Positions 34,974 through 42,452 of a DNA stretch of 63,120 nucleotides are shown here, one piece after another. The position numbers and the translations under genes were made by a program. The DNA lies in assembly GCA_910589595.1 (NCBI GenBank), contig CAJUTM010000019.1, forward strand, positions 1-63,120, given 5' to 3'. Below the pieces are notes generated by a model. It made no database searches, was not told the DNA's origin, and worked only from the letters and a program-made list of their open reading frames with translations. The DNA comes from an uncultured Eubacterium sp. (GTDB taxonomy: Bacteria > Bacillota > Clostridia > Lachnospirales > Lachnospiraceae). How positions within the stretch are numbered: the stretch's first letter is position 1; each line of letters begins with the position of its first letter.

Positions 34974-35717
34974 ATGAAAAAAAGGACTGCGATTGTGACC
35001 GGAGCTTCCGGCGATATTGGCGGCGCCATTGCCGAAAGACTGGCCGCAGACGGCTACCATCTGGTTTTAATCGGAAATAAATCAAAAGAACGACTGTTAG
35101 AAGTTGCGGACAAATGCCGCGAATACGCCGGACAATCCGGAAAGACGATATTTTCCATGACAGGAGATTTAGGAGAATATACGGCGGCAGAAGTTCTTCT
35201 GGCAGAGGCCATTGAGCGCTTGCAGCAGGTAGACCTTTTAGTGAATTGTGCCGGCATGGCACATATCGGACTGCTTGCGGATATGTCTCACGACGAGTGG
35301 AACAACGTACTCAATACTAACCTTTCTTCCGTATTCTACTGCTGTCGTGCTGTCGTCCCGTCAATGGTTCGCCGCAAATGCGGACACATCCTCAATATCT
35401 CTTCCGTATGGGGTTCTGTCGGCGCCTCCTGTGAGGTCGCCTACTCCGCAACAAAAGGCGCCATCCACAGTCTGACAAAAGGACTGGCAAAAGAACTGGC
35501 GCCGAGCAATATTGCCGTCAATGCTTTAGCCTGCGGTATGATTGATACGAAAATGAACGACTGTTTTTCCAAACATGAGATTGCACATATATGCGACGAG
35601 ATTCCGGCCGGACGAATGGGAACGCCCGCAGAAGTGGCAGAAGCCATTGCCCTTTTGGCAGAGGCGCCCATTTATCTCACCGGACAAATTATTACGATGG
35701 ACGGCGGATGGTGTTAA
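34974..35717 (+). CDS. Short-chain dehydrogenase/reductase (SDR)
   Basis: A 247-residue classical SDR: cofactor motif TGASGDIGGAIAE, NCAG at about residue 90, the catalytic Ser in ISSVWGS and the YxxxK pair in YSATKGA. It resembles 3-oxoacyl-ACP reductase (FabG)-like enzymes, ending in ITMDGGWC. No fatty-acid genes are nearby, so the substrate is unclear. The ATG at 34974 has TGAGGA upstream. Its stop codon overlaps the stop of the converging NlpC/P60 gene (TTAA). Confidence 0.9.
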   Translation: MKKRTAIVTGASGDIGGAIAERLAADGYHLVLIGNKSKERLLEVADKCREYAGQSGKTIFSMTGDLGEYTAAEVLLAEAIERLQQVDLLVNCAGMAHIGLLADMSHDEWNNVLNTNLSSVFYCCRAVVPSMVRRKCGHILNISSVWGSVGASCEVAYSATKGAIHSLTKGLAKELAPSNIAVNALACGMIDTKMNDCFSKHEIAHICDEIPAGRMGTPAEVAEAIALLAEAPIYLTGQIITMDGGWC

Positions 35718-36493
35718 ACTACCCGCCGTACAGTAATGATTCTGCGATAATTCATATCGCTTATCACAACTTTTTTTGCTTCTGCCGAAGAATGGATTAC
35801 TTTTCCATCCTGAATATAGATACCGCAATGCGTTATATTGTTCTTATTTGCCCCATAGAAAACGATGTCTCCCGCCTCAATATCCTTTATTTTAACCTCT
35901 TTTCCCTCTTCTGCCTGTTTCTTGCAATCGCGGGGCAGGTCAATCTTATAATTCTTATAGACGGCTCTCACAAATCCCGAACAGTCTACCCCACAATGCT
36001 CATTGTTAATTTTAACGCCGTGTTTTAAGTTACAATTACTTTCATTGTCCGGAAGTGTTTCTCCCCCATACAAATAACGGATTCCCTGAAGACAGGATGC
36101 AAAATCTGCAACCTGTCTTCCCAGAGTAGTCTCGTTATCAAGGGAACACTGATTTCCATAACAATCATTGCCATCACCATAGTAAAAATCGCCGCCTGTA
36201 CTATTACCATGATACCCATGATGATTAGTATTGGTTTGATAGCCGTTGCCATTATCTTCCTCTCCGGTATCCTGCTGCGGCTGCTCCTCTAATTTTCCGT
36301 CTTCTGCCGCGCTATTGCGAAAACTTTCTTCCCCACTCCCTGTGGACGAATCGGAAAATTGCCGGTTCGTGCTAAACTCCTTTTTCCTGTCTGACGTTGC
36401 CGCCATGGAATAATGCAGAAGAAATAGTAGTCCTGTCACAATTACCACGAGCATCAGACCGGAAATTCCAAAAATTATCCATCTCTTTTTCAT
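35714..36493 (-). CDS. NlpC/P60-family (C40) cell-wall peptidase
   Basis: A 259-residue exported protein with an N-terminal membrane segment or signal (about residues 8-28) and a low-complexity Asn/Gly/Tyr-rich linker. The C-terminal C40 domain has the catalytic Cys in CGVDCSGFVRAVY and the His in ITHCGIYIQDG. Such enzymes cut D-Glu-DAP bonds in peptidoglycan stems. A GGAGG site precedes the ATG. An 8-bp inverted repeat GTTGTGAA/TTCACAAC lies 35-60 bases upstream and could be an operator. The two-component system upstream on the same strand is a plausible controller. Confidence 0.9.
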   Translation of the reverse strand: MKKRWIIFGISGLMLVVIVTGLLFLLHYSMAATSDRKKEFSTNRQFSDSSTGSGEESFRNSAAEDGKLEEQPQQDTGEEDNGNGYQTNTNHHGYHGNSTGGDFYYGDGNDCYGNQCSLDNETTLGRQVADFASCLQGIRYLYGGETLPDNESNCNLKHGVKINNEHCGVDCSGFVRAVYKNYKIDLPRDCKKQAEEGKEVKIKDIEAGDIVFYGANKNNITHCGIYIQDGKVIHSSAEAKKVVISDMNYRRIITVRRVV

Positions 36494-36526
36494 GCGAGAC
36501 CTCCTTTAACATATTGCCTGCAAGGC

Positions 36527-36554
36527 GTTGTGAATTGCTCCGCTGTTTCACAAC
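36527..36554. promoter_or_regulatory. Inverted repeat upstream of the NlpC/P60 gene
   Basis: GTTGTGAA and TTCACAAC (perfect 8 bp) are separated by 12 bases in the leader region. No T run follows, so an operator or leader hairpin is more likely than a terminator. Confidence 0.4.
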
Positions 36555-36658
36555 CCCCGCTATCCTGTTACATCTACAGAGTAACACTGCATTTTTTTCA
36601 AGTTATCACAAAAATGTAAAAGAGTTGTTAGAATTTATTTTTTCTATTGGCATTCTCT

Positions 36659-38092
36659 TCACTCTCCCCGCCCTGCCATCTGAATACTGATTTGCGTTCC
36701 TTTCCCTTTTTCGGAAGTAATATGAAACCGCCAGCCGTGGCTGTCTGCAATATGCCGGCAGAAATACATACCGAGACCAGTTCCCCCCAATTTTCTGCTC
36801 CGCGATTTGTCTTCCCGATAAAACGGCTCAAAAATATGTTCCCTGCACTCTTTGGACATACCAATGCCGTTGTCCGTCACAAATGCCTGATTTTCGTTAA
36901 TGATAACGGAAATATCGCCGTTCTCTCCACAGGCATGAAAACTGTTGCGGATAAGGTTCATAAAAAGAATCTCCGTCAGCACCGGATTTCCATACAGAAC
37001 TCCCCCGCCGGCCTCAAAATGCCAGTGAATTTCTTTGCCTGTCAACTGATAAGCCGATAGCTGCTGCAGCCGCTCCGTCAATGCCTGACATGAAATTTCC
37101 TCTTTTACAATTTCCTCCTGCTGCAATAGAAGCACCTTGCGCAAAATTTCCGTTATGTCTACCATACGTCCGGATTCCCGCACAATATAGTCGGCATACT
37201 CAAGCTGTTTCTCTCTGCCGATATCTGTATTCTGCATCAACTGGGCATAACCGCGGACGGAAGTAAGCGGCGTGCGCAGCTCGTGGGAAAGCGCGTCGAT
37301 AAACTCCTGTTTCCGCCGCGCCTCCGCTTCCTTATTCTGAATATTTTCCCGCACCTGCTCCGTCATATAATTAATATCCTCTGCCAGTTTGGATAACTCG
37401 TCCTTTCCTTTCACCCGAATGTGGCAATAATAATCTCCGGCCGCAATTTTAGCGGTTACTTTTGATATGTGGGATACCGGCTCAAGAAATTTTCTCATAA
37501 CAAGATAGAGAAGTACGGCCATGAGTAATGAGGCAATAATTTCCGTCAGTCCAAAGGTAAACAACTGCTTTTCCCATGTTGTCAATATACCGGAAACATT
37601 TTCATAAATGACAAGCCGGTAATGCGTGCCGGATAATCTTCCGGAAGTACAAGTATGCTTTTCACCATCTTTTTCCCGAATGGCAACTTGTCCCACTTCA
37701 TCCTCCAGCATTAATGTCTCGTTCTGCTGCTCCGCGTCTGTCAGAAAATCCGACTGCAGCTGCCCTTCGGCGGCAGAAAACGTAATCTGCGTTCCGCTCT
37801 CCGATTTGGCACAAAGTTCTTTCTTTCTCCAGAGTTCAAACGTATGGCCCTGCGTACTGTATTCAGAGACATACGTCTGAAAAAGCTGCCATTCCAGCGT
37901 CTCATCTTCTCCTATTTCAGCCATGTCCTCCGTCATGGATGAGGCAATATGACGCCAGAACGATACCGCCGTATTTTCTACGGACTCCAGACTCTTTTCA
38001 TAAGACGAGCGGAATACAATAATATTACAGATGTTGAGCACAAGCAAAAAAAGGATAATTACAAACAAATATATTTTTTCCCATATCTTCAT
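36659..38092 (-). CDS. Sensor histidine kinase
   Basis: A 477-residue kinase with transmembrane helices near residues 8-28 and 175-195, an extracytoplasmic sensor between them, and a HAMP linker (LEPVSHISKVTAKIAAGDY). The H box is ALSHELRTPLTSVRGY; ATPase motifs are MNLIRNSFHACGE, VTDNGIGMS and TGLGMYFCRHI. The ATG at 38092 follows TGAGGACTAT; a longer ATG start at 38125 lacks a site. It is 42 bp after its regulator gene. Confidence 0.9.
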   Translation of the reverse strand: MKIWEKIYLFVIILFLLVLNICNIIVFRSSYEKSLESVENTAVSFWRHIASSMTEDMAEIGEDETLEWQLFQTYVSEYSTQGHTFELWRKKELCAKSESGTQITFSAAEGQLQSDFLTDAEQQNETLMLEDEVGQVAIREKDGEKHTCTSGRLSGTHYRLVIYENVSGILTTWEKQLFTFGLTEIIASLLMAVLLYLVMRKFLEPVSHISKVTAKIAAGDYYCHIRVKGKDELSKLAEDINYMTEQVRENIQNKEAEARRKQEFIDALSHELRTPLTSVRGYAQLMQNTDIGREKQLEYADYIVRESGRMVDITEILRKVLLLQQEEIVKEEISCQALTERLQQLSAYQLTGKEIHWHFEAGGGVLYGNPVLTEILFMNLIRNSFHACGENGDISVIINENQAFVTDNGIGMSKECREHIFEPFYREDKSRSRKLGGTGLGMYFCRHIADSHGWRFHITSEKGKGTQISIQMAGRGE

Positions 38093-38134
38093 ATAGTCCT
38101 CACTTCTGAGCCAGCCTGTCCCCATTTCCGAATG

Positions 38135-38788
38135 TCACGGTACTTCCAGACGATAGCCCAATTTATAGACGGTTTTCAACTGCTTCCCCAAATCCAGTTT
38201 GCGTCGGATTGACGCCACGTGTACATCTACCGTGCGGGTGTCGCCCTCATAATCGTATCCCCATACCTGCTCAATCAGGCGCTCCCTTGTCAGGGCAATA
38301 TTGCGGTTACGGATAAAATACTCAAGCAGTTCATATTCCTTGAGCGTAAGCAGCACCTCGCTGCCATCAAGGCTGATTTTGTGCGATTGCAAATCAACAC
38401 ACAACTTTCCCAGTTGAAAAATCTCTTTCTGATTTCCCGCATTCCGCCGGAGTACGACGTTGACACGCGCAATCAGCTCCAGCATATCAAAGGGTTTGAC
38501 AATATAATCTTCCGCCCCGCGGTTCAATCCCTTCACTTTATCGTAGACGCCGTCTCTTGCCGTCAATATGATAACCGGAATGTCTTTGCATTTCGGCAAA
38601 ATATCATATCCGGAACATGCCGGCAGCATAATGTCCAGAAGAATCAAATCAAAGGTGTGATTATGTATCGTCTCCAACGCCGCCTGACCGTCATAAACCT
38701 GCGTACAGACATGCCCTGCCAGTACAAGATTTTCTTTAATCAGATTATTTATCAATTCCTCGTCTTCCACAATAAGGATTTCCGCCAT
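38135..38788 (-). CDS. OmpR/PhoB-family response regulator
   Basis: A 217-residue regulator: VEDEELINN, phospho-Asp in LILLDIMLPACSG, YIVKPFD, and a winged helix ending TVYKLGYRLEVP. The ATG at 38788 has GAGGGG upstream. It pairs with the kinase that follows and is the third OmpR-type system in this window. Confidence 0.92.
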   Translation of the reverse strand: MAEILIVEDEELINNLIKENLVLAGHVCTQVYDGQAALETIHNHTFDLILLDIMLPACSGYDILPKCKDIPVIILTARDGVYDKVKGLNRGAEDYIVKPFDMLELIARVNVVLRRNAGNQKEIFQLGKLCVDLQSHKISLDGSEVLLTLKEYELLEYFIRNRNIALTRERLIEQVWGYDYEGDTRTVDVHVASIRRKLDLGKQLKTVYKLGYRLEVP

Positions 38789-38870
38789 ACTTCCCCTCAC
38801 TTCCGTGCACTGCAGCCACTGTCATGTTTTTTTGTACATGATAACATACAATTATTAGAAAGTTGTTAAA

Positions 38871-39959
38871 TTAATACGATGAAGCAATCGTTCCTCCCCC
38901 AAGGACATACGCGCCGTCATAGAGGACAACTGCCTGTCCCGGAGTCACGGCCCGTACCGGCGACGCAAACGTGAGCGAAAAAAAGTCCTCGCCCACATCG
39001 GAGATTACCGCCCTCGCCCCGCTGTCATTATAGCGGATTTTGGCTGTCACTTCCTGTCCGGCCGTAAAACCGGAAACCGCCATGTAGTTCACCTTGCGGG
39101 CAGTTAAATGACTGGCAAAAACCTCTTCTCCTCTGCCGAGAACAACTTCATTCGCATGTGCCCGAATCTCCACGACAAACATTGGCTCCCCGAAAGCAAT
39201 CCCCAATCCCTTCCGCTGGCCAATCGTATAATGTCCAATCCCCTTGTGCTGACCGAGTATCTCGCCGGATGTACTGACAAAGTTGCCAACTTCCTCCTTT
39301 ACGCCAGTCTCCCGCTCAATGAATCCGGCATAATCATTATCCGGAACAAAACAAATCTCCTGACTGTCCGGTTTATTTGCCACCCGCAGACCGGCCTCTT
39401 CCGCCAGTTCCCGCACCTGTGTTTTATCGTATTCCCCGAGCGGAAAAAGCGTGTGCGCCAACTGCTCCTGCGTCAGATTATAGAGCGCATACGTCTGGTC
39501 TTTTCCTTTTGCGTCCGAGCGAAGCAGCGTATAGTGCCCATTTTCCAATTGTCGGATTTTGGCATAATGTCCCGTGGCGATATAGTCCGCTCCCAGAGCA
39601 AGACTCTTTTGCAGCAGCGATTCCCATTTTACATAACGGTTGCAGGCGATACACGGGTTCGGCGTACGCCCTTCCCGATACTCCCTGACAAAGTAGCGGA
39701 TGACATTTTCCTCAAACTCTTTGCGGAAATTCATGACATAATAGGGGATGTCCAACTGTTCTGCCACTCTTCTGGCGTCGTTTACCGCCGAGAGGCCGCA
39801 ACATCCGCCCTCATGTTCTACCGTGCACGTATCTTCTTTCTGCCAAATCTGCATTGTCACGCCTATGACATCATATCCCTGCTTTTTTAAAAGGCAGGCC
39901 GCCACAGAGGAGTCAACTCCTCCGGACATGCCTACCACTACTGTCTTTTTATTCTTCAT
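38871..39959 (-). CDS. mnmA: tRNA 2-thiouridylase MnmA
   Basis: A 362-residue enzyme that thiolates U34 of Lys, Glu and Gln tRNAs. The PP-loop GMSGGVDSSVAACLL starts at about residue 8. The catalytic cysteines are in PNPCIACNRYVKW and QEICFVPDNDYAGFIE. The ATG at 39959 lies inside the end of iscU (11-base overlap), with AAAGAAGAT upstream; the longer ATG start at 40037 is improbable. Sulfur would come from the cysteine desulfurase encoded two genes upstream. Confidence 0.95.
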   Translation of the reverse strand: MKNKKTVVVGMSGGVDSSVAACLLKKQGYDVIGVTMQIWQKEDTCTVEHEGGCCGLSAVNDARRVAEQLDIPYYVMNFRKEFEENVIRYFVREYREGRTPNPCIACNRYVKWESLLQKSLALGADYIATGHYAKIRQLENGHYTLLRSDAKGKDQTYALYNLTQEQLAHTLFPLGEYDKTQVRELAEEAGLRVANKPDSQEICFVPDNDYAGFIERETGVKEEVGNFVSTSGEILGQHKGIGHYTIGQRKGLGIAFGEPMFVVEIRAHANEVVLGRGEEVFASHLTARKVNYMAVSGFTAGQEVTAKIRYNDSGARAVISDVGEDFFSLTFASPVRAVTPGQAVVLYDGAYVLGGGTIASSY

Positions 39960-40374
39960 CACTGATATCTTCTTTCGGTTTCTCCAATCCCTCAATCGTA
40001 ATGCCATGCTTCTCGGCGTAATCCCACAACGCCGCATGAATCGCCTCTTCGGCGAGCAGCGAACAGTGCACTTTCACCGGAGGAAGCCCGTCCAGCGCCT
40101 CCATCACCGCTTTATTTGTAACCTGAAGCGCCTCGTAAATTGTCTTTCCCTTGACAAGTTCTGTCGCCATACTGCTCGTAGCCACGGCCGCCCCGCAGCC
40201 AAACGTCTTGAACTTACACTCTTTAATCACTTTTGTCTCTTCGTCAATATCGAGATACATTCTCATAATATCCCCGCACTTGGCATTTCCTACCGTACCT
40301 ACGCCGCTGGCGTCCTCTATCTCACCAACATTTCTCGGATTCGAAAAATGGTCCATTACTTTTTCACTATACAT
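39949..40374 (-). CDS. iscU: NifU/IscU-like Fe-S cluster scaffold
   Basis: A 141-residue scaffold with the three ligand cysteines in GNAKCGDIM, TFGCGAAVA and VHCSLLAEEA, plus the Asp next to the first. It assembles clusters from sulfur delivered by IscS. The start directly abuts the iscS stop and its end overlaps mnmA, so all three are one transcript. Confidence 0.95.
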   Translation of the reverse strand: MYSEKVMDHFSNPRNVGEIEDASGVGTVGNAKCGDIMRMYLDIDEETKVIKECKFKTFGCGAAVATSSMATELVKGKTIYEALQVTNKAVMEALDGLPPVKVHCSLLAEEAIHAALWDYAEKHGITIEGLEKPKEDISDEE

Positions 40375-41571
40375 CTATTTATCCTCGCTTTCCTTTTTCA
40401 CAAAATCATCATATAACGGAGACATACTGCGCAGTTTCTCCACAATCGTTTTTAAATTGTCAACAACATAATCGGCCTCTTCTTTTGTCGTCTCTTCCGA
40501 CAGGGACAGACGCAGAGAGCCATGTGCAATTTCATGTATGAGGCCAATCGCCAATAATACGTGGGAGGGGTCTAAGGAACCGGAAGTACACGCCGAACCG
40601 CTCGACGCGCAAATCCCTTTCTGGTCTAATAAAATCAAAAGTGATTCTCCCTCGATAAATCGAAAACAAACGTTGACATTATTCGGCAGACGCTTCTCGC
40701 GGTGTCCGTTTACTTTTACATAAGGTATTTCATTTTCTATGCGGGAAATCAGATAATCCCGAATTTCCGTTTCCTTTTTGGCATTCGCCTCCATGTTCGC
40801 CATTGCCAGACGGGTTGCCTCGGCAAAGCCGGCAATTCCCGACACATTGTGAGTACCGGCCCGCCGTGAACGCTCCTGCGCGCCGCCATGAATCAGCGCT
40901 CCCATCTTAATGCCATTGCGCAAATACAAAAAACCGATTCCTTTCGGGCCATGTAATTTGTGGGCGCTAGCGCTCAGCATATCAATATTCATCTCCTGCA
41001 CATCAATCGGCACATGACCAAATGCCTGTACCGCGTCGGTATGAAAGAGTACGCCGTGTTTCCCTGCAATCAATCCTATTTCTTTAACCGGCTCTATCGT
41101 GCCTATCTCGTTATTGGCAAACATAATCGACATCAGAATAGTATCCGGACGAATGGCCTGCTCCAGTTCCTCCAGAGAAATCAAACCATCTTCATCTACA
41201 TCAAGATAAGTAACCTCGTAACCGTTTCTCTCCAACCATTCGGCTGTGTGAAGTACCGCATGGTGTTCAATCTTCGTGGTAATAATATGACGTCCCTTAT
41301 CCCTGAAACTCTCGGCTGCCGCCTTGATTGCCCAGTTATCCGCCTCACTGCCGCCTGCGGTGAAATATATTTCCCCCGAAGATTTGGCATTCAACGCTTT
41401 GGCAATCTCTTCGCGGGCGTCTTCCACCGCTTTTTTTGCCGTTCCGGCAAAACGGTATACACTTGACGGATTGCCATAGTTTTCCATAAAATACGGCTTC
41501 ATCGCTTCGAAAACTTCCGGCTTCATCGCCGTAGTCGCCGCATTGTCCAAATATATCATCTCATCACTCAT
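40375..41571 (-). CDS. iscS: Cysteine desulfurase (NifS/IscS type)
   Basis: A 398-residue PLP enzyme. It has YLDNAATTAM at the start, the PLP Lys in SASAHKLHGPKGIGFLYLR, and the active Cys in SSGSACTSGSLDPSHVL, the long-loop type used for Fe-S assembly. It feeds IscU and MnmA. A near-consensus promoter lies 55-90 bases upstream with a palindrome between it and the GGAGG site. Confidence 0.95.
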   Translation of the reverse strand: MSDEMIYLDNAATTAMKPEVFEAMKPYFMENYGNPSSVYRFAGTAKKAVEDAREEIAKALNAKSSGEIYFTAGGSEADNWAIKAAAESFRDKGRHIITTKIEHHAVLHTAEWLERNGYEVTYLDVDEDGLISLEELEQAIRPDTILMSIMFANNEIGTIEPVKEIGLIAGKHGVLFHTDAVQAFGHVPIDVQEMNIDMLSASAHKLHGPKGIGFLYLRNGIKMGALIHGGAQERSRRAGTHNVSGIAGFAEATRLAMANMEANAKKETEIRDYLISRIENEIPYVKVNGHREKRLPNNVNVCFRFIEGESLLILLDQKGICASSGSACTSGSLDPSHVLLAIGLIHEIAHGSLRLSLSEETTKEEADYVVDNLKTIVEKLRSMSPLYDDFVKKESEDK

Positions 41572-41590
41572 CGTGAATCCTCCATTTCTA

Positions 41591-41620
41591 TTAAACCCTA
41601 GTTTCCTGATAGGATTTTAA
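41591..41620. promoter_or_regulatory. Imperfect palindrome in the iscS leader (candidate operator)
   Basis: TTAAACCCTA and the rightward TAGGATTTTAA form an imperfect dyad with a 9-base centre. It sits just downstream of the iscS transcription start. CCTA...TAGG dyads are known for Rrf2-family regulators (CymR); an IscR-like repressor is an inference. Confidence 0.4.
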
Positions 41621-41632
41621 CCTTACTTTCTT

Positions 41633-41660
41633 ATTATAGCAATTTTGCCTGTAATGTCAA
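41633..41660 (-). promoter_or_regulatory. Promoter of iscS-iscU-mnmA
   Basis: On the minus strand perfect TTGACA and TATAAT hexamers are 16 bp apart, the closest match to consensus in the window. Confidence 0.85.
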
Positions 41661-41671
41661 GCCAAATACCG

Positions 41672-42367
41672 TTATCCATTTCCCTCTCTGACAATGCTTG
41701 TTACATACACAATTCCATTTTCCACCCGAAATTTCACCTCATATCCGGCAAACTTCATGCCATAAACCCGCTTGTCTTCGTCGTGATACGCCGGACGCGG
41801 GTCATTTGCCAGAACTTCCAGCAGAGCCTCCTGTTTCTCCTGCGGCAGCTCTGCTAATATATGTTGCGGACATTCCACCTGCAAGCGGTATTCTTTTACT
41901 TCCGCGGCAAATCCTCCTGCCGCCTGCGGATGGCTGTCAATATGCGGTAAATACGGTTTGATGTCATATATCGGCGTGCCATCGAGCAAATCGGCCCCCG
42001 CCACCCGAAGAACAACTCCCCACTGATTGTGTCTCTCAATTCCGAGAAGACGAACCGCCGAGAGTCCAATGGGATTCGGCCGAAAGGGAGAACGCGTAGC
42101 AAAAACGCCCACACGTTCATTTCCTCCCAAACGCGGAGGACGCACGGTCGGCGACCAGTTCCTGCCGATATTTTCAGAAAATTCCCACAAAAGCCAGATA
42201 TGGGAATATCCCTCCAAACCGCGAAGCGCATCCGCATTTCGATACGGCGGAGCAAATACGACAACCGCTTCCAACTTATCTACCAGCCCACTCTGTCTGG
42301 GAATCCCAAACTTTTCAGGAAAATCACTTCTAATATGGGCAATTGCTTCCATTTTAACCGAACTCAT
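41672..42367 (-). CDS. trmO: tRNA-t6A methyltransferase TrmO (TsaA/VirR family)
   Basis: A 231-residue protein of the TsaA-like family, which methylates N6-threonylcarbamoyladenosine at position 37 of tRNA-Thr. The motif ATRSPFRPNPIGLSAVRLL and DLLDGTPIYDIKPYLPHID are diagnostic; the C-terminal DEDKRVYGMKFAGYEVKFRVE is common in bacterial members. The ATG at 42367 follows GGGGGAG; an in-frame ATG at 42430 would lie within the phosphoketolase terminator. Confidence 0.88.
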   Translation of the reverse strand: MSSVKMEAIAHIRSDFPEKFGIPRQSGLVDKLEAVVVFAPPYRNADALRGLEGYSHIWLLWEFSENIGRNWSPTVRPPRLGGNERVGVFATRSPFRPNPIGLSAVRLLGIERHNQWGVVLRVAGADLLDGTPIYDIKPYLPHIDSHPQAAGGFAAEVKEYRLQVECPQHILAELPQEKQEALLEVLANDPRPAYHDEDKRVYGMKFAGYEVKFRVENGIVYVTSIVREGNG

Positions 42368-42403
42368 GTCTTTCTCCCCCGTCAAAACTCCATATGCTTT
42401 AAA

Positions 42404-42427
42404 GGGGACCTCGCAAACGAAGTCCCC
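42404..42427 (-). terminator. Hairpin terminator after the phosphoketolase gene
   Basis: GGGGACCTCG and CGAAGTCCCC form a 10-bp stem with one G-T pair and a CAAA loop, 25 bases after the xfp stop codon. The T run is short, so termination may be partial. Confidence 0.6.
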
Positions 42428-42452
42428 CAATATATTTTTACATTAACAGTTT

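Noticed and set aside
34878..35262. Minus-strand frames overlapping the SDR gene
   Set aside because: They are shadows of the SDR coding sequence, which has all catalytic motifs on the plus strand.
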